From Lutibacter sp. (GTDB lineage: Bacteria > Bacteroidota > Bacteroidia > Flavobacteriales > Flavobacteriaceae), in the NCBI GenBank assembly GCA_028696945.1, contig JAQVGD010000004.1, forward strand, positions 1 through 47,046: 47,046 bases of DNA. The letters are read 5' to 3'. Below, in pieces: positions 27,788 through 35,716 of the stretch. Made by a program: the position numbers and the translations under genes. The notes under the pieces were generated by a model. The model saw nothing but the letters and a program-made list of their open reading frames with translations, did not search any database and was not told where the DNA came from. Within the stretch, counting starts at the first letter, position 1. Each line of letters opens with the position of its first letter.

Positions 27788-28891
27788 TTAGATTTGTTGC
27801 TCTTCATTATCAAAATCTAATTTGTTTATCAAATTGTATTTTGCCTGTCTTGTTTTCCATCTTTCACGCGCATATTTTTGCATGTCGGTAATGGTATCTT
27901 TTTCATCTGTTATTTCAAGCCCGAGCAAGGTTTCAATAATATCTTCCAAAGTTACAATTCCGTCCATGCCACCATATTCATCTATAATAACAGCAATATG
28001 TTCCTTTTTTTCCAAAAGAATTTCCCAAACGCTAAACAATACTTTTGAATCTTGAACAAAAACAATTTCACGTTTAATATCTTTCAGTTGTAATTCAAGC
28101 TGATTTTCGGCTAGTTGTAATTCAAGCTGAGCTTCTGCAAGTTTTTCAAAAACCGTCTGTCTAAATACATAACCAGTAATATTTTCTGAATTTTCTGAAT
28201 ATACTGGAATTCGTGAGTATTTTAGGTAGTCTTTATCTTTTAAAAAATCTTTTAAGGATAAATTCTCATCTGCAACAGCCACAACTACCCTTGGTGTCAT
28301 TATTTCAGTAACTTTTACATTCTTTAGCCTAAGTAAATTTTGAATAATCTTATGCTCTCTTTCTAAAAATATACCTTCATCCGCACCTATACTCGCCAAG
28401 GCAGATATTTCTTCCCTGCTGGTAGATTGCTCATTTTCATTTCCTGAAATGGCTCTTGTAATAAAAGCAGACATAATAACCAATGGATAAGTCAAAATAA
28501 TCATAATCCTAATTGTTTGCGCTGAAATTTTGGCCAAACCTCTCCAATAATTAGCACCAATTGTTTTTGGAATAATCTCTGTCAGCACCAAAATTAAGAT
28601 GGTTAAAACTGCAGAAACAATTCCAAAAGATGCTTCACCATAAATTTTTACAGCTTGAGCACCTACACCAGCGGCTCCAACGGTATGTGCAACGGTGTTT
28701 AGAGATAAAATTGCGGACAAAGGTTTGTCGATATTACTTTTTAAATCGATAAATATTTTTGCCCATGCATTGCCCTTTTCTTGCTTAACAATCAGAAATG
28801 ATACTGGTGTTGAAAGCAATACCGATTCCATAATGGAGCAAAGAAAGGAAATAACCAGTGCAATAAATAAATAAACTAAAAGTAGCGCCAT
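27788..28891 (-). CDS. DUF21/CNNM-type membrane protein with CBS domains
   Basis: The 367 residues begin with a DUF21 (CNNM) membrane domain of about four helices (1-145; LTEIIPKTIGANYWRGLAK near 104), a linker, and a CBS pair (about 175-345; VTEIMTPRVVVAVADENLSLKDFL, YSRIPVYSENSENITGYV, IIDEYGGMDGIVTLEDIIETLLGLEI). The CorC/HlyC transporter-associated domain found at the C terminus of longer relatives is missing, and residues after about 345 are short and charged. Relatives are implicated in Mg2+ or other divalent-ion transport; the substrate here is not determined. The region joining the CBS motifs contains a 9-residue tandem duplication, described separately. Confidence 0.87.
   Translation of the reverse strand: MALLLVYLFIALVISFLCSIMESVLLSTPVSFLIVKQEKGNAWAKIFIDLKSNIDKPLSAILSLNTVAHTVGAAGVGAQAVKIYGEASFGIVSAVLTILILVLTEIIPKTIGANYWRGLAKISAQTIRIMIILTYPLVIMSAFITRAISGNENEQSTSREEISALASIGADEGIFLEREHKIIQNLLRLKNVKVTEIMTPRVVVAVADENLSLKDFLKDKDYLKYSRIPVYSENSENITGYVFRQTVFEKLAEAQLELQLAENQLELQLKDIKREIVFVQDSKVLFSVWEILLEKKEHIAVIIDEYGGMDGIVTLEDIIETLLGLEITDEKDTITDMQKYARERWKTRQAKYNLINKLDFDNEEQQI
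28086..28130 (-). repeat. 27-bp in-frame tandem duplication inside the DUF21/CBS gene
   Basis: The 18-bp string AGTTGTAATTCAAGCTGA occurs at 28086-28103 and 28113-28130, a period of 27 bp, giving two adjacent 9-residue units LAEAQLELQ and LAENQLELQ. The frame is kept. Confidence 0.9.
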
Positions 28892-28911
28892 GTTTTTTCT
28901 TCAAATATAAA

Positions 28912-28919
28912 GTTTAATT
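28912..28919 (-). promoter_or_regulatory. Probable -7 element of the DUF21/CBS gene
   Basis: TATATTTG on the minus strand, 20 bp before the start codon, matches TAnnTTTG. No -33 TTG is seen at the right distance. Confidence 0.4.
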
Positions 28920-29025
28920 TGATAAATATATTGAGGAGGTCAGTTTTAGTGAAATGCATCGCAGGCTAACAATATTTTTTGGAAAAATGGGAAAAATAAT
29001 TTTTATGAGGTGCTCAAAAACAACC

Positions 29026-29204
29026 ACTAAAGCCCAATGTCATTAAGTTAATACTTTATCGCCTTTATTTTGTGATTCCGAGGTACGAGGAATCTCATCA
29101 TGTTAAGCTATTTAATGCGATTCCTCCTTTGTCGGACACGTGCGATAGCGAACTGCCGAAGCAATGACAAATATTCCATTAACTTAATGACATTGCTCTA
29201 AAGT
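29026..29204. mobile_element. MITE-like element with terminal inverted repeats
   Basis: The 396-bp gap between the DUF21/CBS gene and modC holds a perfect 18-bp inverted repeat, 29035-29052 against 29178-29195, extending imperfectly to about 27 bp (29026-29052 and 29178-29204). Inside are further inverted pieces such as GATTCC...GGAATC around 29074-29094. No open frame or transposase is present. The left end is nearly the reverse complement of 46238-46286. I classify it as a non-autonomous, MITE-like or intergenic repeat element by structure only. The flanks (28920-29025 and 29205-29287) show nothing recognisable. Confidence 0.65.
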
Positions 29205-29287
29205 CTTTTGAAAATATGATTTTTTAAATGAACGTTAAATTTGTTTTTCAATTTTCATGCCTCTATGATGAAATTACTTTAAATTTA

Positions 29288-30163
29288 TTAGCTAATTTTC
29301 TGAATCATCGGATTGAAGGCTTTTGAGGCCACCAAGACTTTTGTACCAACTTTTAAAGCAGTTATTTCATCTTCTGTGGCGATTACTTTGATGATATTTG
29401 ATCCTGCCAGAACACTCACAATATAAATTACATCACTTTTTTCGATGGCGATAATTTCGCCTGTGAGTTTAAATTTACTGCTTATTTTTTCTTCTGAAAA
29501 TACAAAAGAGGGTGTTCCTTCTTTGATGATTTTTCCTTTGTCAAGCAAAATTACCTTGTTTGAAAGTTTAAATATTTCGGGCAAATGATGGCTTACCAAG
29601 ATGGTGGTAAGTTGGTATTGTTGGTGTGCTTTTAAAATATAATCTTGCAATTTAGAACGCATTTCGTCATCAAGTGCAGAGAGTGGCTCATCGAGCAGCA
29701 ATATTTTTGGTTTGCGCACAATGGCTCTGGCCAAAGCGACACGCTGTTTTTGTCCGCCCGATAAATTTTGAGGTTTGCTATTTTGAAGGGAATGCAATTC
29801 CATCAATTCCAACAACTCGTTTATAATATTTTTATTATGATTTTTTTGAAGGGCAAAAGTCAAATTTTCCCGAACAGTTAAATTAGGAAACAAGGCATAA
29901 TCTTGAAACACAAATCCGACCGAACGTTTTTGTATGGGCAAAATTATTTTTTTCTCCGAATTGTCCCAACAGTCTCCATCAACTTCAATCAGCGATTTCT
30001 CTGCGTCAGTAAGTCCGGCCAAAATTCTGAGAATGGTTGTTTTTCCAGCACCTGAATTTCCATAAATTGTGATAAATTGTCCTTTTTCGACAGAAAATGA
30101 CACATCCAAAGGAAGCTTTCCGTCAGCTGTTTGCAAGGTTTTATGAGCATAAAATTTAATCAT
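29288..30163 (-). CDS. modC: Molybdate ABC transporter, ATP-binding protein
   Basis: Cytosolic ATPase of the molybdate importer. The 291 residues contain a Walker A GNSGAGKTT near residue 34, ABC signature LSGGQKQRVALARA near 133, Walker B ILLLDEPLSALD near 153, and the switch histidine in VSHHLPEI. The C-terminal 60 residues (about 230-291; TGEIIAIEKSDVIYIVSV) form a TOBE/Mop-type metal-binding domain. The start overlaps modB by 8 bp. A tungstate or sulfate transporter is possible in principle, but the Mod gene set and Mop domains favour molybdate. Confidence 0.92.
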   Translation of the reverse strand: MIKFYAHKTLQTADGKLPLDVSFSVEKGQFITIYGNSGAGKTTILRILAGLTDAEKSLIEVDGDCWDNSEKKIILPIQKRSVGFVFQDYALFPNLTVRENLTFALQKNHNKNIINELLELMELHSLQNSKPQNLSGGQKQRVALARAIVRKPKILLLDEPLSALDDEMRSKLQDYILKAHQQYQLTTILVSHHLPEIFKLSNKVILLDKGKIIKEGTPSFVFSEEKISSKFKLTGEIIAIEKSDVIYIVSVLAGSNIIKVIATEDEITALKVGTKVLVASKAFNPMIQKIS

Positions 30164-30839
30164 TGTTCAGAGGGTTTGCTTTGCTGAAGGAGTTGTTAAT
30201 GAGGTAAACGCCTAAAAGAACCGAAAAAGTGAAAATAAAAAGTATTCCAGCATACAAATTTGCAGCATCATAATTCATAGCCTGCACTTCATCATAAACG
30301 GCGATGGAAGCCACTCTGGTTTCTTTGGGAATGCTTCCGCCAATCATTAAAACAACGCCAAATTCTCCAACGGTGTGTGCAAAAGTCAACACAATTCCAG
30401 TTAAAATAGAGGTTTTTATATTGGGAAGCAAAATTTTAACAAGTGTGGTAAATTTCGATTTTCCTAGGGTAAATGATGCTTCTTTAAGTGAAACAGGCAA
30501 ATTTTTTAATCCGGCCTGAATGGGATGAACCATAAAGGGCAAGCTGTAAATAACGGAAGCAACAATCAGTCCTTCAAAAGTAAAAACCAATTGAATGTCA
30601 AAATACTGGTTTAAAAATTCTCCGAAGGCATTTTGCGGACTAAAAGCAACCAGCAAATAGAAACCCAAAACGGAAGGAGGTAACACCAAAGGCAAACTTA
30701 CAATGGCTTCTACAACCGATTTTAATTTGAATTTGCTGTAGGCAAGCCAATAACAAAGCGGTACAGAAACTACCAGCAAAATAGCGGTGGTTATTAAGGC
30801 CAATTCGGCGGTTAACCATAAAGGTGCTAAATCAATCAT
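30156..30839 (-). CDS. modB: Molybdate ABC transporter, permease
   Basis: Inner-membrane permease of 227 residues with about five to six membrane segments. It has the EAA-like cytoplasmic loop typical of molybdate and sulfate permeases (SLKEASFTLGKSKFTTLVKILLP near 133-156) and the TFAHTVGEFGVVLMIGG block near 162. It overlaps both neighbours by 8 bp, the tightest possible arrangement for translational coupling with the Mop protein and modC. Confidence 0.93.
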   Translation of the reverse strand: MIDLAPLWLTAELALITTAILLVVSVPLCYWLAYSKFKLKSVVEAIVSLPLVLPPSVLGFYLLVAFSPQNAFGEFLNQYFDIQLVFTFEGLIVASVIYSLPFMVHPIQAGLKNLPVSLKEASFTLGKSKFTTLVKILLPNIKTSILTGIVLTFAHTVGEFGVVLMIGGSIPKETRVASIAVYDEVQAMNYDAANLYAGILFIFTFSVLLGVYLINNSFSKANPLNND

Positions 30840-31236
30840 TGGGCGATAAACTTACTTCGTTGGTTTTTATCAATGCCAAAACAACATCACCATTTTTCAA
30901 ATTTAGTGTTTTTATGGCATTTGTGGTTATGAGGGATTTAATGTTCATATCTCCAAATCTCAAATGCAGCTCAGTTAAAATTACTCCAATTTTCATGGTA
31001 ATTATTGTGCAGGGAATTTTATTCTGGATGCTAATATTCAAAGGTTCATTTTTGGCGATAATCACTTCGGTTTCCTTAAAATAAATTTTAACGGCATTTC
31101 CAATTTTAAAATAAGTTTCGGATTCGGGAGTGTCGATAATAATAGAAGTAAAAATGATACTTCCAACTTCAATTTTAACCAATGAGAGCGAATCGCTTCC
31201 TTGAATATTTGTGATATTTCCTGAGAGTATGTTCAT
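30832..31236 (-). CDS. Di-Mop (molybdate-binding) protein
   Basis: A 134-residue protein made of two successive TOBE/Mop-like beta domains, about 1-65 (MNILSGNITNIQGSDSLSLVKIEVG) and 68-134 (NISIQNKIPCTIITMKIGVILTEL, ending NEVSLSPND). It resembles molbindin and the C-terminal half of ModE but has no DNA-binding domain. Such proteins bind molybdate and probably store or buffer it. It sits between modA (6-bp gap) and modB (8-bp overlap), so it is produced in step with the transporter. The sequence is divergent and the assignment relies partly on context. Confidence 0.72.
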   Translation of the reverse strand: MNILSGNITNIQGSDSLSLVKIEVGSIIFTSIIIDTPESETYFKIGNAVKIYFKETEVIIAKNEPLNISIQNKIPCTIITMKIGVILTELHLRFGDMNIKSLITTNAIKTLNLKNGDVVLALIKTNEVSLSPND

Positions 31237-31242
31237 TAAATT

Positions 31243-32007
31243 TTACTTTGCTTTTTGGGTAAATCCGTAATGTGTTAAAATTTCGATGGCCGTTGGCGAT
31301 GCCACAAAATTATAGTACTTCAAGGCGTTTGTATTGCTTTTGGCATGTTTCAAAATAACATAGCCCTGTTCCAGTGGTTTATGCGATTCTTCTGGAATTA
31401 CATAGTACTTTCCGCCAGCTTTTTTCATCGTGGGCGATAAAGCCAGAGATAGGGCCACAATCCCAATATCGGCAGCGCCTAGCTGAACAAACTGGGCGGT
31501 TTGTGAAATATTTTCTCCATAAACTAACTTATTTTTTACCTTATCGTAAATTTTATAATACAGCATGCTTTCTTTCGCTTTTTCTCCGTAAGGTGCATGT
31601 TCAGGGTTTGCAATGGCTATTTTATTCAAGTTTGGATTTAGTAAGGAGTTCATTTTTTCGATAGTTGGATTGATTTTTTTGCTCCAGATAACAATCCGTC
31701 CAATGCCATAAGTTTTTACTTCGGAAATGGTCAATCCTTGGTCTTTTAATTTTTTAGGATAGCTGACATCTGCCGAAAAATAGAGGTCGAATGGCGCATC
31801 ATATTGAATTTGTTCAAAAAACTTTCCTGAAGAACCGTAAGTTACTTCAATTTTTTCTGATGGATTTTGTTTTTGATAAACCGAAATAACGGAATCCAAA
31901 GCAAATTTTAAATCGGAAGCCGCTGCAATGGAAACTTTTTGTTCCTGTATAGTACAGCCTGTAAAAATAAAAGTTATTATGATGCCAAAAAATAGTCTTT
32001 TTATCAT
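31243..32007 (-). CDS. modA: Molybdate ABC transporter, substrate-binding lipoprotein
   Basis: Binds molybdate outside the inner membrane. The 254 residues begin with a lipoprotein signal ending IFTGC, lipidated cysteine near residue 18. The ModA body starts VSIAAASDLKFALDSVI, then YGSSGKFFEQI, GAPFDLYFSAD-like (DAPFDLYFSADVSYPKKL) near 75, and IANPEHAPYGEKAKE near 129. First gene of modA-mop-modB-modC. A candidate -7 element lies 70 bp upstream, beyond which is a repeat-rich region. No molybdopterin or molybdoenzyme gene is in the window. Confidence 0.95.
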   Translation of the reverse strand: MIKRLFFGIIITFIFTGCTIQEQKVSIAAASDLKFALDSVISVYQKQNPSEKIEVTYGSSGKFFEQIQYDAPFDLYFSADVSYPKKLKDQGLTISEVKTYGIGRIVIWSKKINPTIEKMNSLLNPNLNKIAIANPEHAPYGEKAKESMLYYKIYDKVKNKLVYGENISQTAQFVQLGAADIGIVALSLALSPTMKKAGGKYYVIPEESHKPLEQGYVILKHAKSNTNALKYYNFVASPTAIEILTHYGFTQKAK

Positions 32008-32076
32008 TTATTTATTGTTTAAGAATAAAGGATTTTGTGATTGTGGAAGTCTGCCCAATAAATTACCTTTAATTAC

Positions 32077-32084
32077 CAAAAATA
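32077..32084 (-). promoter_or_regulatory. Probable -7 element of the mod operon
   Basis: TATTTTTG on the minus strand matches TAnnTTTG; the resulting leader to modA would be about 60 nt. I could not identify a molybdate-responsive Moco riboswitch or ModE-type palindrome in it. Confidence 0.4.
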
Positions 32085-32134
32085 GTAAATAACAACTATT
32101 ATTCTTAGCATTTTTATCTAAAACTATAGTTCCA

Positions 32135-32627
32135 TTTGCGTATTCTAAGATAAAAAGCAAGAAAAAATTATAAAAATCAATTCAATTTTGCATTTAACCT
32201 TTAAATAAACGCAAAGAAAATATACAAAGGGCAAAGTTTTACGCTAAATTCGCTAGATGGCTAAAATCTTCTTTGTGCAACTTCGTGGCTCTCCGAGAAA
32301 CTCCGTGTAATTAAAAGCTATTACACAGAGATTCACAAAGAAAAAACACAAAGGTTCACAAAGTTTTAAATCGCAATAAATCAATTTGCGTATTCTATGA
32401 TAAAAACCAAATAAGAAATCATAAAAATCAATTAAATTAAATTTTGCATTTAATCGCTAAATAAACGCAAAGGGCAAAGTTTTACGCTAAGTTCGCTAGA
32501 TGGCTAAAATCTTCTTTGTGCAACTTCGTGGCTCTCCGAGAAACTCCGTGTAATTAAAAGCTATTATACAGAGATTCACAAAGAAAAAACACAAAGGTTC
32601 ACAAAGTTTTAAATCGCAATAAATCAA
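32135..32627. repeat. Two-copy tandem duplication of about 250 bp upstream of modA
   Basis: Copy 1 covers about 32135-32384 and copy 2 about 32385-32627. The final 153 bp (32232-32384 and 32475-32627) differ at only two positions that I can see; the first part differs by indels. Each copy carries inverted pieces able to fold into a long hairpin, with outer arms CTTTGTG...CACAAAG and inner arms CTCCGTGTAAT...TATTACACAGAG. There is no coding potential. It fills much of the 956-bp gap between modA and the DUF486 gene. Confidence 0.9.
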
Positions 32628-32652
32628 TTATTGGCTAATTTCTATTTTAACC

Positions 32653-32798
32653 CCCTCGCTGGTGCGAGCGTCCCGCTCGTACCCAATAACACTAGTAAGC
32701 TAATTTTTTTGGAAAGCTATACACAATTGCAAATAAAGAAAATAAAAAATTCCTAAAATTACTTGTAGTCACGAGCGAGACGCTCGCGCTAGCGGAGG
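32653..32798. repeat. REP-like imperfect inverted repeat
   Basis: The arm at 32653-32683, with core TGCGAGCGTCCCGCTCGT, is nearly the reverse complement of 32768-32798, with core ACGAGCGAGACGCTCGCG. Each arm also contains its own small palindrome (GAGCG...CGCTC). The 84 bp between the arms are AT-rich with no gene. GC content is much higher than in the surroundings. Confidence 0.75.
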
Positions 32799-32842
32799 AT
32801 TTTTTCTTCTAAAATTGTAATTCCTAAATCGTAATTCAATTT

Positions 32843-32930
32843 GCGTTAGGGATTGCAGCGGTATCCTTTTTTGAAATGAAATGGAAAAAAAGATTTAGCG
32901 GAAAGCCCGACCTGAAAGGGAACGCCCTAA
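32843..32930. other. Foldable dispersed element (candidate structured RNA or REP)
   Basis: Outer arms TTAGGG (32846-32851) and CCCTAA (32925-32930), with GCGTT (32843-32847) and AACGC (32921-32925) as an alternative pairing, enclose an internal stem ATCCTTTTTT (32863-32872) with AAAAAAAGAT (32885-32894). The segment AGCGGAAAGCCCGACC lies between. A shorter look-alike on the other strand is at 46045-46070, just after the barrel gene. I recall similar strings from intergenic regions of other Flavobacteriaceae but could not check. Confidence 0.5.
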
Positions 32931-32963
32931 ATTTTAGTTTTAATTGTACAAAATCTGTCGAAT

Positions 32964-33332
32964 TTACTTTTTAAACATAAAATAAACAGCGAGAATCAGC
33001 AAGAGAAATGCGATAATGTGGTTGAGCCTAAAGGTTTCTGTTTTGAATGCGATGAGCGAAAATGCGGCAAAAACAACCAGCGTAATCACTTCCTGAATTA
33101 ATTTTAATTGAAGCAAAGAAAATGGACCGCCATTTCCGCGAAAACCGATTCTATTGGCTGGAACTTGAAAAAAATACTCAAATAATGCGATGCCCCAACT
33201 GATGAGCACAATGGAAATTAAGCCTAATTTATTGAACCATTTCCACTCGGTAAATTTGAGGTGACCGTACCAGGCAAGGGTCATAAATGAGTTTGACAAT
33301 ATCAAAAGCACTATGGTTAAAACGCCTTTCAT
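32964..33332 (-). CDS. DUF486 (DMT-superfamily-like) small membrane protein
   Basis: I start this at ATG 33332, giving 122 residues beginning MKGVLTIVLLILSNSF. An upstream in-frame ATG would run back into the yfcC coding region and add 30 hydrophilic, unconserved residues. Four membrane segments are visible (about 3-22, 36-55, 74-94 and 101-119). The motif TLAWYGHLKF, the SWGIALFEYFFQVPANRIG stretch and the family length identify DUF486, whose members resemble small multidrug-resistance transporters but have no established function. It starts 11 bp after the yfcC stop, so the two are probably co-transcribed. Confidence 0.85.
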   Translation of the reverse strand: MKGVLTIVLLILSNSFMTLAWYGHLKFTEWKWFNKLGLISIVLISWGIALFEYFFQVPANRIGFRGNGGPFSLLQLKLIQEVITLVVFAAFSLIAFKTETFRLNHIIAFLLLILAVYFMFKK

Positions 33333-33343
33333 AATTTGAAATT

Positions 33344-34837
33344 TTAATAAACAGAAATGGTCAGCATTATCATGGAAACCAAAACCAGAACAATAACCAG
33401 AGGCATCACAAATTTTATCCATTTATCAAAACCAATTTTTACAATGGCAAGCGAGGCCAAAATAAGTCCAGTTGGATTGATAAAAGCAAACAAACCCTGA
33501 CCGTATTGGTAAGCATTTACAATGATTTCCCTGCCAATGCCAACGGTATCTGCCAAAGGCGAAATTATTGGCATGGTAAGTACGGCCATTCCTGAAGAGG
33601 AAGGGATAAAAAAGGACAAGCCATTGTAGATAAAAAACAGTGTATTTACAAAAAAGCCTTTATTCATGCCTTCGGTAAGGGTGCTGGCGTTATAAAGTAC
33701 GGTGTCGCTAATGAGTGCGTCATCCATTAATATAGAAACGCCGCGGGCAATTCCGATGATAAAGGCAACGCCAAGCAATTCGCTTGCGCCTTTTGAAAAT
33801 GCATTGACAAAATCGGATTCGTTTATTTTGGCGATAAAACCTATGATAATAGCACCAATTAAGAATACAGAAGTCATTTCTATAAACCACCAGTCGAGCA
33901 GGGCAACGCCGATTATCATGATGATAAAACAAGCCGCAAATACTAACAAAATGAGTTTAAGTTTGCCAGTTAAGGGAACAATTTCCGCTTTGGAAAGATG
34001 GCTAAAATGGGATTCCATCGCTTCTTTTTGGTCATAAATTAACGACTTGCTTGGGTCTTTCTTAATTCTTTTCGCATAACGCAAAATGTATAAAATGCTA
34101 ATTGTTACACAGATTATTAACATAAGAATTCTTCCATAAAGTCCAGTTGTCCAGTTAATTCCAGCCGCATCGGAAGCGATGATGGTCGAAAACGGATTTG
34201 TGGTGGAACACATTGAGCCAACGGAAGAGCCTAGAAAAATGCAGGCCAAACCAACCATAGCATCATATTTTGCCGCGATAAATACCGGAATTAAAATAGG
34301 GAAGAAGGCCAAGGTTTCTTCAGCAAAACCAAAAGTGGTTCCGCCCAAAGCCACCAATGTTGTTGTGAGAACGATTAAAATATATTCTTTGCCTTTTAAT
34401 TTATTTACCAACCAAAAGATTCCAGCATCAAAAGCACCAGTCAGACTCATAATTCCTATGAGTCCGCCAATAATCAATACCAAGAATATAATGTCGGATG
34501 CCGCTATGATTCCTTTGATGGGCGACTGCGCAAATTCAAAAAAACCTTGTGAATTCGAGGCTGTTTCCTTGTAAGTATTTGGAATATTTATAGGTTTTGT
34601 AATGGCGCCATCTGTAAATTTTTTTAAGGGAATTTTGATGTGAAGCTCATCTAAAGAAGCTTGTTCTGCTGGAATTACGATAGATGTTTCCAAACTTTTT
34701 CGAATAAAAGTGTTGTCGGCGGCATTGTAAGTTAAGGTGTCATATTTTCCTGAAGGCACAATCCAGGTTAAAAGTGCTACAAGTGCGGCGATAACCAGCA
34801 ATATGGTTTGTGCACTGGGGAATTTCAATTTTCTCAT
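33344..34837 (-). CDS. YfcC-family transporter (C4-dicarboxylate / basic amino acid type)
   Basis: Polytopic inner-membrane carrier of 497 residues with about twelve membrane segments. A soluble periplasmic-type insertion follows the first helix (about 30-95), as in YfcC. Conserved blocks include VALGGTTFGFAEETLAFFPILIP near residue 165, GSSVGSMCSTTNPFSTIIAS near 203, and FIPSSSGMAVLTMPIISPLAD near 408. Family members are annotated as putative basic amino acid antiporters or C4-dicarboxylate carriers; the substrate is not known. It precedes the DUF486 gene by 11 bp. Confidence 0.88.
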   Translation of the reverse strand: MRKLKFPSAQTILLVIAALVALLTWIVPSGKYDTLTYNAADNTFIRKSLETSIVIPAEQASLDELHIKIPLKKFTDGAITKPINIPNTYKETASNSQGFFEFAQSPIKGIIAASDIIFLVLIIGGLIGIMSLTGAFDAGIFWLVNKLKGKEYILIVLTTTLVALGGTTFGFAEETLAFFPILIPVFIAAKYDAMVGLACIFLGSSVGSMCSTTNPFSTIIASDAAGINWTTGLYGRILMLIICVTISILYILRYAKRIKKDPSKSLIYDQKEAMESHFSHLSKAEIVPLTGKLKLILLVFAACFIIMIIGVALLDWWFIEMTSVFLIGAIIIGFIAKINESDFVNAFSKGASELLGVAFIIGIARGVSILMDDALISDTVLYNASTLTEGMNKGFFVNTLFFIYNGLSFFIPSSSGMAVLTMPIISPLADTVGIGREIIVNAYQYGQGLFAFINPTGLILASLAIVKIGFDKWIKFVMPLVIVLVLVSMIMLTISVY

Positions 34838-35008
34838 TTACAAAGTGTTACTTTAACAATCAATATTTTTGCGTTAAATGTAGGGTAATATTCCAAAGGT
34901 TTACTTTGGGTTTGTAAATCTATAATTTAAAACGACACATTCCATACTTGTTTTGAAAAATGCTGAAATTGTAAAAATTAACCAGATTAAATAATTTTTT
35001 ATGAAGGT

Positions 35009-35485
35009 TTATTCCGTGTCATTAGCTGCCAGAACTTTAAATGACAATGCTGTTTTATCATTGAGCTGGTATTCATATATCGCCCTTCCCTGAATATGCC
35101 CATCACTATAATCGGCAATAATCCATTTATTTCCAAGCAATTGAATCTTGCCATAAATCATCGTTCCGCCTAAAACTGCTTCCAAAGGAATTAAGTCGGT
35201 TCTTTTTCGGAGTGAATTTCCTACAAATTCTTCGGGATTTGTAATTCCTTTACTGGTTAAGTTATAACCGTTGTATTGCGGTATAAACCAATAATTTTTT
35301 TCCTCATTGCCAATTTTTATTAAGGAGTCGTTTAAACTTTTAAGGAGTTGAATTTCCTTTTTTAAAGAGTCATTTTTTAAGGTTAACTGAACCGTTTGAT
35401 CAGGTAGGATATCAGGCTGTTCAACAGCATCTTTACAACTTAAAATTAAAAAGCCAATAATTAATAGAATCGATATTTTTTTCAT
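35009..35485 (-). CDS. Hypothetical lipoprotein
   Basis: The 158 residues begin with a lipoprotein signal ending FLILSC, lipidated cysteine near residue 17, followed by an acidic stretch and a short coiled-coil-like segment (about 32-60; LTLKNDSLKKEIQLLKSLNDSLIK). A compact beta-rich C-terminal domain follows, with GNSLRKRTDLIPLEAVLGG and GNKWIIADYSDGHIQGRAIYEY. I do not recognise a named family. It lies 231 bp downstream of the penicillin-binding-protein gene on the same strand; a separate promoter is likely. Probably located at the inner face of the outer membrane, by analogy with other lipoproteins. Confidence 0.75.
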   Translation of the reverse strand: MKKISILLIIGFLILSCKDAVEQPDILPDQTVQLTLKNDSLKKEIQLLKSLNDSLIKIGNEEKNYWFIPQYNGYNLTSKGITNPEEFVGNSLRKRTDLIPLEAVLGGTMIYGKIQLLGNKWIIADYSDGHIQGRAIYEYQLNDKTALSFKVLAANDTE

Positions 35486-35716
35486 TTTTTATAGTAAATT
35501 TACGCAAAGCAATCGGTAATTAAACATATTGATAAAAAGTGATGCCTGCTTGGTTTTATTTGAATCTGCTGACCAATATTTAGTTATGTCCATATCAAAT
35601 ATAGAAATAAAATACTGTAAAATATTATGTTGAATTGTTGTTTTTCGCGATTATTTCGCGGATTGAATTTGCTGTGATTTAGTCACAAATTTTGAGATTA
35701 TAAATAATTTCAAGCT

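Noticed and set aside
29026-29204. Insertion sequence remnant with transposase
   Set aside because: No coding remnant of a transposase in any frame; only the terminal repeats and small internal palindromes are visible.
33333-33422. Longer N terminus of the DUF486 protein
   Set aside because: The added residues overlap the 3' coding region of yfcC and are hydrophilic, whereas the family starts at the membrane helix beginning at 33332.
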